Shown here in pieces: positions 13,101 through 26,929 of a stretch of DNA of 64,000 bases (position 1 is its first letter; every line of letters begins with the position of its first letter). Under the pieces are notes generated by a model. That model searched no databases and was not told the origin of the DNA. It saw only the letters and a program-made list of their open reading frames with translations. The stretch lies in NCBI RefSeq assembly GCF_029227915.1, contig NC_079876.1, positions 10,480,001 to 10,544,000 of the forward strand, in the 5' to 3' direction. This DNA comes from Hydractinia symbiolongicarpus. Taxonomy: Eukaryota; Cnidaria; Hydrozoa; Anthoathecata; Hydractiniidae. The position numbers were made by a program, and so were the translations under genes.

Positions 13101-14900
13101 AATGCAACATAGTAATATGAGAAAAATATGGCTAAATACATGTTGGTACAAATACGTGACCCAACCGTTGTAACTCAAACGAACTGACACCGTTGGAAAG
13201 TCAGTGAGATGTAGTATTTGAAACTGTCTCTATTACTTCAACGCGCTAACGGCTAGGATTGGTCCCACAGTAAGAAATGACTCATTAATCTAAATTTTCA
13301 AAAAGAAGCGCTACCACAGCGACCAGTGTAATCGCTGAGTTCCGGCAATCATGTCAAATTAAGTAGAATGTTATTTCTTGGAGTCCAATTTCCTCATTTA
13401 TCACATTTATCAGGTCACAGTCCAAAGTTAGTTCAGTTAAGTCCCACAGTCAATCGTTTCACTGCTAAAAACGATGCAACCTAGTAATATCAGATAAATA
13501 TCGCTAAATACATGTTGGTACGAATAGGTGACCCAACCGTTGTAACTCAAACGAACTGACACCGCTACAAAGTCAATGAAATGTAGTTTTTGAAACTATC
13601 GTTATTTCTTCAGCGCGCAATAACGGGTAGGATTGGTCCCACAGTAAAGAATGACTTATTTATCTAAATTTTTAAATGAAGCGCTACCACAGCGCTCAGT
13701 ATAATCGCTGAGTTCCGGCAATCACGTCAAATTAAGAAGAATGTTATTTCTTGGAGTCCAATTGTCTCACTTTCACATTTTTAAGGTCACAGTCCATAAT
13801 CAGTTCAATTAAGTCCCACAGTCAATCGTTTCATTGTTAAAAGCGATGCAACCTAGTAATATCAGAAAAATATCGCTAAATACATGTTGGTACGAACATG
13901 TGACCCAACCGTTATAACTCAAACGGACTGAACCGTTAGAAAGTCCATGAAATGTAGTTTTTGAAACTGTCGCTATTTCTTCAGCGCACGATAACGGCTA
14001 GGATTGGTCCCACAGTAAAAATTGACTTATTTATCTAAATTTTTAAATGAAGCGCTACCACAGCGCCCAGTGTAATCGCTGAGTTTCGGCAATCATGTCA
14101 AATTAAAAAGAATGTTATTTCTTGAAGTCCAATTGTCTCACTTATAACGTTTATAAGGTAACAGTCCAAAATCAGTTCAATTTTGTGCCACAGTCAATCG
14201 TTTCACTGTTAAAACCAATGCAACATAGTAATATGAGAAAAATATGGCTAAATACATGTTGGTACAAATACGTGACCCAACCGTTGTAACTCAAACGAAC
14301 TGACACCGTTGGAAAGTCAGTGAGATGTAGTATTGGAAACTGTCTCTATTACTTCAACGCGCTAACAGCTAGGATTGGTCCCACAGTAAGAAATGACTCA
14401 TTAATCTAAATTTTCAAAAAGAAGCGCTACCACAGCGCCCAGTGTAATCGCTGAGTTCCGGCAATCATGTCAAATTAAGTAGAATGTTATTTCTTGGAGT
14501 CCAATTTTCTCATTTATCACATTTATCAGGTCACAGTCCAAAGTTAGTTCAGTTAAGTCCCACAGTCAATCGTTTCACTGCTAAAAACGATGCAACCTAG
14601 TAATATCAGATAAATATCGCTAAATACATGTTCGTACGAATAGGTGACCCAACCGTTGTAACTCAAACGAACTGACACCGCTACAAAGTCAATGAAATGT
14701 AGTTTTTGAAACTATCGTTATTTCTTCAGCGCGCAATAACGGGTACGATTGGTCCCACAGTAAAGAATGACTTATTTATCTAAATTTTTAAATGAAGCGC
14801 TACCACAGCGCCCAGTATAATCGCTGAGTTCCGGCAATCACGTCAAATTAAGAAGAATGTTATTTCTTGGAGTCCAATTGTCTCATTTATCATATTTATC
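7190..14900. repeat. Higher-order repeat: trimer of 1116 bp, seven copies
   Basis: Three monomer types alternate strictly. Type A has GAACATGTGACC and CTGAACCG, type B has ACAAATACGTG and CCGTTGGAAAG, and type C has CACCGCTACAAAG and AACGGGTAGG. The type B landmark GACACCGTTG lies at 7631, 8722, 9838, 10954, 12070, 13186 and 14302. The step is exactly 1116 bp except the first, 1091, which is explained by a 25-bp deletion near 8275. The central copies (about 8.9-13.9 kb) are nearly identical, so homogenisation was recent. The edge copies carry more substitutions. Confidence 0.93.
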
Positions 14901-17900
14901 AGGTCTCAGTCCAAAGTTAGTTCAATTAAGTCCCACAGTTAATCGTTTCATTGTTAAAAGCGATGCAACCTAGTAATATCAGAAAAATATCGCTAACTAC
15001 ATGTTGGTACGAATAGGTGACCCAACCGTTGTAACTCAAACGGACTGACATAGTTAGAAAGTCAATGAAATGTAGTTTTTGAAACTGTCGCTATTTCTTC
15101 AGTGCGTGATAACGGCTAGGATTGGTCCCACAGTAAAAAATGACTTATTAATCTAAATTTTTAAATGAAGCACTACCACAGGGCCCAGTGTAATCGCTGA
15201 GTTCCGGCAATCATGTCAAATTAAGAAGAATGTTATTTCTTGGAGTCCAATTTTCTCATTTATCACATTTATCAGGTCACAGTCCAAAGTTAGTTCAGTT
15301 AAGTCCCACAGTCAATCGTTTCACTGCTAAAAACGATGCAACCTAGTAATATCAGATAAATATCGCTAAATACATGTTGGTACGAATAGGTGACCCAACC
15401 GTTGTAACTCAAACGAACTGACACCGCTACAAAGTCAATGAAATGTAGTTTTTGAAACTATCGTTATTTCTTCAGCGCGCAATAACGGGTAGGATTGGTC
15501 CCACAGTAAAGAATGACTTATTTATGTAAATTTTTAAATGAAGCGCTACCACAGCGCCCAGTATAATCGCTGAGTTCCGGCAATCACGTCAAATTAAGAA
15601 GAATGTTATTTCTTGGAGTCCAATTGTCTCATTTATCATATTTATCAGGTCGCAGTCCAAAGTTAGTTCAATTAAGTCCCACAGTTAATCGTTTCATTGT
15701 TAAAAGCGATGCAACCTAGTAATATCAGAAAAATATCGCTAACTACATGTTGGTACGAATAGGTGACCCAACCGTTGTAACTCAAACGGACTGACATAGT
15801 TAGAAAGTCAATGAAATGTAGTTTTTGAAACTGTCGCTATTTCTTCAGTGCGTGATAACGGCTAGGATTGGTCCCACAGTAAAAAATGACTTATTAATCT
15901 AAATTTTTAAATGAAGCACTACCACAGGGCCCAGTGTAATCGCTGAGTTCCGGCAATCATGTCAAATTAAGAAGAATGTTATTTCTTGGAGTCCAATTTT
16001 CTCATTTATCATATTTATCAGGTCGCAGTCCAAAGTTAGTTCAATTAAGTCCCACAGTTAATCGTTTCATTGTTAAAAGCGATGCAACCTAAAAATATTA
16101 GAAAAATATCGCTAACTACATGTTGGTACGAATAGGTGACCCAACCGTTGTAACTCAAACGGACTGACATAGTTAGAAAGTCAATGAAATGTAGTTTTTG
16201 AAACTGTCGCTATTTCTTCAGTGCGTGATAACGGCTAAGATTGGTCCCACAGTAAAAAATGACTTATTAATCTAAATTTTTAAATGAAGCACTGCCACAG
16301 GGCCCAGTGTAATCGCTGAGTTCCGGCAATCATGTCAAATTAAGAAGAATGTTATTTCTTGGAGTCCAATTTTCTCATTTATCACATTTATCAGGTCACA
16401 GTCCAAAGTTAGTTCAGTTAAGTCCCACAGTCAATCGTTTCACTGCTAAAAACGATGCAACCTAGTAATATCAGATAAATATCGCTAAATACATGTTGGT
16501 ACGAATAGGTGACCCAACCGTTGTAACTCAAACGAACTGACACCGCTACAAAGTCAATGAAATGTAGTTTTTGAAACTATCGTTATTTCTTCAGCGCGCA
16601 ATAACGGGTAGGATTGGTCCCACAGTAAAGAATGACTTATTTATGTAAATTTTTAAATGAAGCGCTACCACAGCGCCCAGTATAATCGCTGAGTTCCGGC
16701 AATCACGTCAAATTAAGAAGAATGTTATTTCTTGGAGTCCAATTGTCTCATTTATCATATTTATCAGGTCGCAGTCCAAAGTTAGTTCAATTAAGTCCCA
16801 CAGTTAATCGTTTCATTGTTAAAAGCGATGCAACCTAGTAATATCAGAAAAATATCGCTAACTACATGTTGGTACGAATAGGTGACCCAACCGTTGTAAC
16901 TCAAACGGACTGACATAGTTAGAAAGTCAATGAAATGTAGTTTTTGAAACTGTCGCTATTTCTTCAGTGCGTGATAACGGCTAAGATTGGTCCCACAGTA
17001 AAAAATGACTTATTAATCTAAATTTTTAAATGAAGCACTGCCACAGGGCCCAGTGTAATCGCTGAGTTCCGGCAATCATGTCAAATTAAGAAGAATGTTA
17101 TTTCTTGGAGTCCAATTTTCTCATTTATCACATTTATCAGGTCACAGTCCAAAGTTAGTTCAGTTAAGTCCCACAGTCAATCGTTTCACTGCTAAAAACG
17201 AAGCAACCTAGTAATATCAGATAAATATCGCTAAATACATGTTGGTACGAATAGGTGACCAACCGTTGTAACTCAAACGAACTGACACCGCTACAAAGTC
17301 AATGAAATGTAGTTTTTGAAACTATCGTTATTTCTTCAGCGCGCAATAACGGGTAGGATTGGTCCCACAGTAAAGAATGACTTATTTATGTAAATTTTTA
17401 AATGAAGCGCTACCACAGCGCCCAGTATAATCGCTGAGTTCCGGCAATCACGTCAAATTAAGAAGAATGTTATTTCTTGGAGTCCAATTGTCTCATTTAT
17501 CATATTTATCAGGTCGCAGTCCAAAGTTAGTTCAATTAAGTCCCACAGTTAATCGTTTCATTGTTAAAAGCGATGCAACCTAGTAATATCAGAAAAATAT
17601 CGCTTACTACATGTTGGTACGAATAGGTGACCCAACCGTTGTAACTCAAACGGACTGACATCGTTAGAAAGTCAATGAAATGTAGTTTTTGAAACTGTCG
17701 CTATTTCTTCAGTGCGTGATAACGGCTAGGATTGGTCCCACAGTAAAAAATGACTTATTAATCTAAATTTTTAAATGAAGCACTACCACAGGGCCCAGTG
17801 TAATCGCTGGGTTCCGGCAATCACGTCAAATTAAGAAGAATGTTATTTCTTGGAGTCCAATTGTCTCATTTATCATATTTATCAGGTCGCAGTCCAAAGT

Positions 17901-17930
17901 TAGTTCAATTAAGTCCCACAGTCAATCGTT
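14640..17930. repeat. Higher-order repeat: dimer of about 746 bp
   Basis: The variant GACATAGTTAG recurs at 15047, 15793, 16166 and 16912, with steps of 746, 373 and 746 bp. It alternates with type C monomers (CCGCTACAAAG), which continue from the trimer block to the left. The single 373-bp step marks a local monomer gain or unequal exchange. The 'TAG' monomers also carry the GCACT/AGGGC version of the internal inverted repeat, which ties sequence subtype to position in the HOR. Confidence 0.8.
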
Positions 17931-18859
17931 TCATTGTTAAAAGCGATGCAACCGTTGTAAGTCAAACGGACTGACACCGCTACAAAGTCAATGAAATGTA
18001 GTTTTTGAAACTATCTTTATTTCTTCAGCGCGCAATAACGGGTAGGATTGGTCCCACAGTAAAGAATGACTTATTTATCTAAATTTTTAATTGAAGCGCT
18101 ACCACAGCGCCCAGTATAATCGCTGAGTTTCGGCAGTCATGTCAAATTAAGAAGAATGTTATATCTTGGAGTCCAATTGTCTCAATTTCACATTTTTAAG
18201 GTCACAGTCCATAATCAGTTCAATTAAGTCCCACAGTCAATCGTTTCATTCTTAAAAGCGATGCAACCTAGTAATATCAGAAAAATATCGCTAAATACAT
18301 GTTGGTACGAATATGTGACCCAACCGTTATAACTCAAACGGACTGAACCGTTAGAAAGTCCATGAAATGTAGTTTTTGAAACTGTCGCTATTTCTTCAGT
18401 GCGCGATAACGGCTAGGATTGGTCCCACAGTAAAAATTGACTTTTTATCTAAATTTTTAAATGAAGCGCTACCACAGCGCCCAGTGTAATCGCTGAGTTT
18501 CAGCAATCATGTCAAATTAAGAAGAATGTTACTTCTTGGAGTCCAATTGTCTCACTTATAACATTTAAAAGGCCACAGTCCAAAATCAGTTCAATTTTGT
18601 GCCACAGTCAATCGTTTCACTGTTAAAACCAATGCAACATAGTAATATGAGAAAAATATCGCTAAATACATGTTGGTACAAATAGGTGACCCAACCGTTG
18701 TAACTCAAACGGACTGACACCGTTAGAAAGTCAGTGAGATGTAGTATTTGAAACTGTCTCTATTACTTCAACGCGCTAACGGCTAGGATTGGTCCCACAG
18801 TAAGAAATAACTCATTAATCTAAATTTTCAAAAAGAAGCGCTACCACAGCGCCCAGTAT

Positions 18860-21800
18860 AATCGCTGAGTTCCGGCAATCACGTCAAATTAAGAAGAATG
18901 TTATTTCTTGGAGTCCAATTGTCTCATTTATCATATTTATCAGGTCGCAGTCCAAAGTTAGTTCACTTAAGTCCCACAGTTAATCGTTTCATTGTTAAAA
19001 GCGATGCAACCTAGTAATATCAGAAAAATATCGCTAAATACATGTTGGTACGAATAGGTGACCCAACCGTTGTAACTCAAACGGACTGACATCGTTAGAA
19101 AGTCAATGAAATGTAGTTTTTGAAACTGTCGCTATTTCTTCAGTGCGTGATAACGGCTAGGATTGGTCCCACAGTAAAAAATTACTTAGTAATCTAAATT
19201 TTTAAATGAAGCACTACCACAGCGCCCAGTGTAATCGCTGAGTTCCGGCAATCATGTCAAATTAAGAAGAATGTTATTTCTTGGAGTCCAATTTTTTTCA
19301 TTTATCACATTTATCAGGTCACAGTCCAAAGTTAGTTCCATTAAGTCCCACAGTCAATCGTTTCACTGCTGAAAGCAATGCATCCTAGTAATATGAGGAA
19401 AATATCGCTAAATACATGTTGGTACGAATATGTGACCCAACCGTTGAAACTCAAACGGACTGACACCGTTAGAAAGTCAGTGAAATGTAGTTTTTGAAAC
19501 TGTCTCTATCGCTTCAGCGCGCGAAAGCGGCTAGGATTGGTCCCACAGTGGAAAATGACTTTTTTATCTTAATTTTTAATTGAAACGCTACCACAGCGCC
19601 CAGTATAATCGCTGAGTTTCGGCAGTCATGTCAAATTAAGAAGAATGTTATTTCTTGGAGTCCAATTGTCTCATTTATCACATTTTTAAGGTCACAGTCC
19701 ATAATCAGTTCCATTAAGTCCCACAGTCAATCGTTTCATTGTTAAAAGCGATGCAACCTAGTAACATCAGAAAAATATCGCTAAATACATGTTGGTATGA
19801 ATATGTGACCCAACCGTTATAACTCAAACGGACTGAACCGTTAGAAAGTCCATGAAATGTAGTTTTTGAAACTGTCGCTATTTCTTCAGCGCGCGATAAC
19901 GGCTAGGATTGGTCCCACAATAAAAATTGACTTATTTATCTAAATTTTTAAATGACGCGCTACCACAGCGCCCAGTGTAATCGCTGAGTTTCGGCAATCA
20001 TGTCAAATTAAGAACAATGTTATTTCTTGGAGTCCAATTGTCTCACTTTTAACATTTAGAAGGCCACAGTCCAAAATCAGTTCAATTTTGTGCCACAGTC
20101 AATCGCTTCACTGTTAAAACCAATGCAACCTAGTAATATGAGAAAAATATGGCTAAATACATGTTGGTACAAATAGGTGACCCAACCGTTGTAACTCAAA
20201 CGGACTGACACCGTTAGAAAGTCAATGAAATATAGTTTTTGAAACTGTCGCTATTTCTTCAGCGCGCGATAACGGCTAGGATTGGTCCCACAGTAAGAAA
20301 TGACTCATTAATCTAAATTTTTAAAAAGAAGCGCTACCACAGCGCCCAGTGTAATCGCTGAGTTCCGGTAATCATGTCAAATTAAGTAGAATGTTATTTC
20401 TTGGAGCCCAATTTTCTCATTTATCACATTTATCAGGTCACAGTCCAAAGTTAGTTCAGTTAAGTCCCACAGTCAATCGTTTTACTGTTAAAAACGAGGC
20501 AACCTAGTAATATCAGATAAATATCGCTAAATACATGTTGGTACGAATAGGTGACCCAACCGTTGTAACTCAAACGAACTGACACCGCTACAAAGTCAAT
20601 GAAATGTAGTTTTTGAAACTATCGTTATTTCTTCAGCGCGCAATAACGGCTAGGATTGGTCCCACAGTAAAGAATGACTTATTTATCTAAATTTTTAAAT
20701 GAAGCGCTACCACAGCGCCCAGTATAATCGCTGAGTTCCGGCAATCACGTCAAATTAAAAAGAATGTTATTTCTTGGAGTCCAATTGTCTCATTTATCAT
20801 ATTTATCAGGTCGCAGTCCAAATTTAGTTCAATTAAGTCCCACAGTCAATCGTTTCACTGCTAAAAACGATGCAACCTAGTAATATCAGATAAATATCGC
20901 TAAATACATGTTGGTACGAATAGGTGACCCAACCGTTGTAACTCAAACGAACTGACACCGCTACAAAGTCAATGAAATGTAGTTTTTGAAACTATCGTTA
21001 TTTCTTCAGCGCGCAATAACGGGTAGGATTGGTCCCACAGTAAAGAATGACTTATTTATTTAAATTTTTAAATGAAGCGCTACCACAGCGCCCAGTATAA
21101 TCGCTGAGTTCCGGCAATCACGTCAAATTAAGAAGAATGTTATTTCTTGGAGTCCAATTGTCTCATTTATCATATTTATCAGGTCGCAGTCCAAAGTTAG
21201 TTCAATTAAGTCCCACAGTTAATCGTTTCATTGTTAAAAGCGATGCAACCTAGTAATATCAGAAAAATATCGCTAACTACATGTTGGTACGAATAGGTGA
21301 CCCAACCGTTGTAACTCAAACGGACTGACATCGTTAGAAAGTCAATGAAATGTAGTTTTTGAAACTGTCGCTATTTCTTCAGTGCGTGATAACGGCTACG
21401 ATTGGTCCCACAGTAAAAAATGACTTATTAATCTAAATTTTTAAATGAAGCACTACCACACGGCCCAGTGTAATCGCTGAGTTCCGGCAATCACGTCAAA
21501 TTAAGAAGAATGTTATTTCTTGGAGTCCAATTGTCTCATTTATCATATTTATCAGGTCGCAGTCCAAAGTTAGTTCACTTAAGTCCCACAGTTAATCGTT
21601 TCATTGTTAAAAGCGATGCAACCTAGTAATATCAGAAAAATATCGCTAAATACATGTTGGTACGAATAGGTGACCCAACCGTTGTAACTCAAACGGACTG
21701 ACATCGTTAGAAAGTCAATGAAATGTAGTTTTTGAAACTGTCGCTATTTCTTCAGTGCGTGATAACGGCTAGGATTGGTCCCACAGTAAAAAATGACTTA

Positions 21801-24800
21801 TTAATATAAATTTTTAAATGAAGCACTACCACAGCGCCCAGTGTAATCGCTGAGTTCCGGCAATCATGTCAAATTAAGAAGAATGTTATTTCTTGGAGTC
21901 CAATTTTTTTCATTTATCACATTTATCAGGTCACAGTCCAAAGTTAGTTCCATTAAGTCCCACAGTCAATCGTTTCACTGCTGAAAGCAATGCATCCTAG
22001 TAATATGAGGAAAATATCGCTAAATACATGTTGGTACGAATATGTGACCCAACCGTTGAAACTCAAACGGACTGACACCGTTAGAAAGTCAGTGAAATGT
22101 AGTTTTTGAAACTGTCTCTATCGCTTCAGCGCGCGATAACGGCTAGGATTGGTCCCACAGTGAAAAATGACTTTTTTATCTTAATTTTTAATTGAAACGC
22201 TACCACAGCACCTAGTGTAATCGCAGAGTTTCGGCAGTCATGTCAAATTAAGAAGAATGTTATTTCTTGGAGTCCAATTGTCTCACTTTCACATTTTTAA
22301 GGTCACAGTCCATAATCAGTTCAATTAAGTCCCACAGTCAATCGTTTCATTGTTAAAAGCGATGCAACCTAGTAATATCAGAAAAATATCGCTAAATACA
22401 TGTTGGTATGAATATGTGACCCAACCGTTATAACTCAAACGGACTGAACCGTTAGAAAGTCCATGAAATGTAGTTTTTGAAACTGTCGCTATTTCTTCAG
22501 CGCGCGATAACGGCTAGGATTGGTCCCACAGTAAAAATTGACTTATTTATCTAAATTTTTAAATGACGCGCTACCACAGCGCCCAGTGCAATCGCTGAGT
22601 TTCGGCAATCATGTCAAATTAAGAAGAATGTTATTTCTTGGAGTCAAATTGTCTCACTTATAACATTTAGAAGGCCACAGTCCAAAATCAGTTCAATTTT
22701 GTGCCACAGTCAATCGCTTCACTGTTAAAACCAATGCAACCTAGTAATATGAGAAAAATATGGCTAAATACATGTTGGTACAAATAGGTGACCCAACCGT
22801 TGTAACTCAAACGGACTGACACCGTTAGAAAGTCAATGAAATATAGTTTTTGAAACTGTCGCTATTTCTTCAGCGCGCGATAACCGCTAGGATTGGTCTC
22901 ACAGTAAGAAATGACTCATTAATCTAAATTTTTAAAAAGAAGCGCTACCACAGCGCCCAGTGTAATCGCTGAGTTCCGGTAATCATGTCAAATTAAGTAG
23001 AATGTTATTTCTTGGAGCCCAATTTTCTCATTTATCACATTTATCAGGTCACAGTCCAAAGTTAGTTCAGTTAAGTCCCACAGTCAATCGTTTTACTGTT
23101 AAAAACGAGGCAACCTAGTAATATCAGATAAATATCGCTAAATACATGTTGGTACGAATAGGTGACCCAACCGTTGTAACTCAAACGAACTGACACCGCT
23201 ACAAAGTCAATGAAATGTAGTTTTTGAAACTATCGTTATTTCTTCAGCGCGCAATAACGGCTAGGATTGGTCCCACAGTAAAGAATGACTTATTTATCTA
23301 AATTTTTAAATGAAGCGCTACCACAGCGCCCAGTATAATCGCTGAGTTCCGGCAATCACGTCAAATTAAGAAGAATGTTATTTCTTGGAGTCCAATTGTC
23401 TCATTTATCATATTTATCAGGTCGCAGTCCAAATTTAGTTCAATTAAGTCCCACAGCCATTCGTTTCACTGCTAAAAACGATGCAACCTAGTAATATCAG
23501 ATAAATATCGCTAAATACATGTTGGTACGAATAGGTGACCCAACCGTTGTAACTCAAACAAACTGACACCGCTACAAAGTCAATGGAATGTAGTTTTTGA
23601 AACTATCGTTATTTCTTCAGCGCGCAATAACGGGTAGGATTGGTCCCACAGTAAAGAATGACTTATTTATTTAAATTTTTAAATGAAGCGCTACCACAGC
23701 GCCCAGTATAATCGCTGAGTTCCGGCAATCACGTCAAATTAAGAAGAATGTTATTTCTTGGAGTCCAATTGTCTCATTTATCACATTTTTAAGGTCACAG
23801 TCCATAATCAGTTCAATTAAGTCCCACAGTCAATCGTTTCATTGTTAAAAGCGATGCAACCTAGTAATATCAGAAAAATATCGCTAAATACATGTTGGTA
23901 TGAATATGTGACCCAACCGTTATAACTCAAACGGACTGAACCGTTAGAAAGTCCATGAAATGTAGTTTTTGAAACTGTCGCTATTTCTTCAGCGCGCGAT
24001 AACGGCTAGGATTGGTCCCACAGTAAAAATTGACTTATTTATCTAAATTTTTAAATGACGCGCTACCACAGCGCCCAGTGTAATCGCTGAGTTTCGGCAA
24101 TCATGTCAAATTAAGAACAATGTTATTTCTTGGAGTCCAATTGTCTCACTTATAACATTTAGAAGGCCACAGTCCAAAATCAGTTCAATTTTGTGCCACA
24201 GTCAATCGCTTCACTGTTAAAACCAATGCAACCTAGTAATATGAGAAAAATATGGCTAAATACATGTTGGTACAAAAAGGTGACCCAACCGTTGTAACTC
24301 AAACGGACTGACACCGTTAGAAAGTCAATGAAATATAGTTTTTGAAACTGTCGCTATTTCTTCAGCGCGCGATAACGGCTAGGATTGGTCCCACAGTAAG
24401 AAATGACTCATTAATCTAAATTTTTAAAAAGAAGCGCTACCACAGCGCCCAGTGTAATCGCTGAGTTCCGGTAATCATGTCAAATTAAGTAGAATGTTAT
24501 TTCTTGGAGCCCAATTTTCTCATTTATCACATTTATCAGGTCACAGTCCAAAGTTAGTTCAGTTAAGTCCCACAGTCAATCGTTTTACTGTTAAAAACGA
24601 GGCAACCTAGTAATATCAGATAAATATCGCTAAATACATGTTGGTACGAATAGGTGACCCAACCGTTGTAACTCAAACGAACTGACACCGCTACAAAGTC
24701 AATGAAATGTAGTTTTTGAAACTATCGTTATTTCTTCAGCGCGCAATAACGGCTAGGATTGGTCCCACAGTAAAGAATGACTTATTTATCTAAATTTTTA

Positions 24801-26450
24801 AATGAAGCGCTACCACAGCGCCCAGTATAATCGCTGAGTTCCGGCAATCACGTCAAATTAAGAAGAATGTTATTTCTTGGAGTCCAATTGTCTCATTTAT
24901 CATATTTATCAGGTCGCAGTCCAAATTTAGTTCAATTAAGTCCCACAGTCAATCGTTTCACTGCTAAAAACGATGCAACCTAGTAATATCAGATAAATAT
25001 CGCTAAATACATGTTGGTACGAATAGGTGACCCAACCGTTGTAACTCAAACGAACTGACACCGCTACAAAGTCAATGAAATGTAGTTTTTGAAACTATCG
25101 TTATTTCTTCAGCGCGCAATAACGGGTAGGATTGGTCCCACAGTAAAGAATGACTTATTTATTTAAATTTTTAAATGAAGCGCTACCACAGCGCCCAGTA
25201 TAATCGCTGAGTTCCGGCAATCACGTCAAATTAAGAAGAATGTTATTTCTTGGAGTCCAATTGTCTCATTTATCATATTTATCAGGTCGCAGTCCAAAGT
25301 TAGTTCAATTAAGTCCCACAGTTAATCGTTTCATTGTTAAAAGCGATGCAACCTAGTAATATCAGAAAAATATCGCTAACTACATGTTGGTACGAATAGG
25401 TGACCCAACCGTTGTAACTCAAACGGACTGACATCGTTAGAAAGTCAATGAAATGTAGTTTTTGAAACTGTCGCTATTTCTTCAGTGCGTGATAACGGCT
25501 AGGATTGGTCCCACAGTAAAAAATGACTTATTAATCTAAATTTTTAAATGAAGCACTACCACAGGGCCCAGTGTAATCGCTGAGTTCCGGCAATCACGTC
25601 AAATTAAGAAGAATGTTATTTCTTGGAGTCCAATTGTCTCATTTATCATATTTATCAGGTCGCAGTCCAAAGTTAGTTCACTTAAGTCCCACAGTTAATC
25701 GTTTCATTGTTAAAAGCGATGCAACCTAGTAATATCAGAAAAATATCGCTAAATACATGTTGGTACGAATAGGTGACCCAACCGTTGTAACTCAAACGGA
25801 CTGACATCGTTAGAAAGTCAATGAAATGTAGTTTTTGAAACTGTCGCTATTTCTTCAGTGCGTGATAACGGCTAGGATTGGTCCCACAGTAAAAAATGAC
25901 TTATTAATCTAAATTTTTAAATGAAGCACTACCACAGGGCCCAGTGTATTCGCTGAGTTCCGGCAATCATGTCAAATTAAGAAGAATGTTATTTCTTGGA
26001 GTCCAATTTTTTTCATTTATCACATTTATCAGGTCACAGTCCAAAGTTAGTTCCATTAAGTCCCACAGTCAATCGTTTCACTGCTGAAAGCAATGCATCC
26101 TAGTAATATGAGGAAAAGATCGCTAAATACATGTTGGTACGAATATGTGACCCAACCGTTGAAACTCAAACGGACTGACACCGTTAGAAAGTCAGTGAAA
26201 TGTAGTTTTTGAAACTGTCTCTATCACTTCAGCGCGCGATAACGGCTAGGATTGGTCCCACAGTAAAAAATGACTTTTTTATCTTAATTTTTAATTGAAG
26301 CGCTACCACAGCACCTAGTGTAATCGCAGAGTTTCGGCAGTCATGTCAAATTAAGAAGAATGTTATTTCTTGGAGTCCAATTGTCTCATTTATCATATTT
26401 ATCAGGTCGCAGTCCAAATTTAGTTCAATTAAGTCCCACAGTCAATCGTT
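18860..26450. repeat. Higher-order repeats of seven (about 2611 bp) and four (about 1492 bp) monomers
   Basis: The variant AATGAAATATAG occurs near 20231, 22842 and 24334, giving steps of 2611 and 1492 bp (7 and 4 monomers). ACTGCTGAAAG occurs at 19365, 21977 and 26080, giving steps of 2612 and 4103 bp (7 and 11 monomers). GTTCACTTAAG at 18961 and 21573 supports the 7-mer. The 11-monomer spacing equals 7 plus 4, so a 7-mer duplication was followed by an internal 4-mer duplication, as expected from successive unequal crossovers. Confidence 0.8.
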
Positions 26451-26929
26451 TCACTGCTAAAAGCGATGCAACCTAGTAATATCAGATAAATATCGCTAAA
26501 CAGATAGTGGTACGAATATGTGACCCAACCGTTGTAACTCAAACGAACTGACACCGCTACAAAGTCAATGAAATGTAGTCTTTGAAACTATCGTTATTTC
26601 TTCAGCGCGCAATAACGGCTAGGATTGGTCCCACAGTAAAGAATGACTTATTTATCTAAATTTTTATATGAAGCGCTACCACAGCGCCCAGTATAATCGC
26701 TGAGTTCCGGCAATCACGTCAAATTAAGAAGAATGTTATTTCTTGGAGTCCAATTGTCTCATTTATCATATTTATCAGGTCGCAGTCCAAATTTAGTTCA
26801 ATTAAGTCCCACAGTCAATCGTTTCACTGCTAAAAGCGATGCAACCTAGTAATATCAGATAAATATCGCTAAACAGATAGTGGTACGAATATGTGACCCA
26901 ACCATTGAAACTTAAACGGACTGACACCG

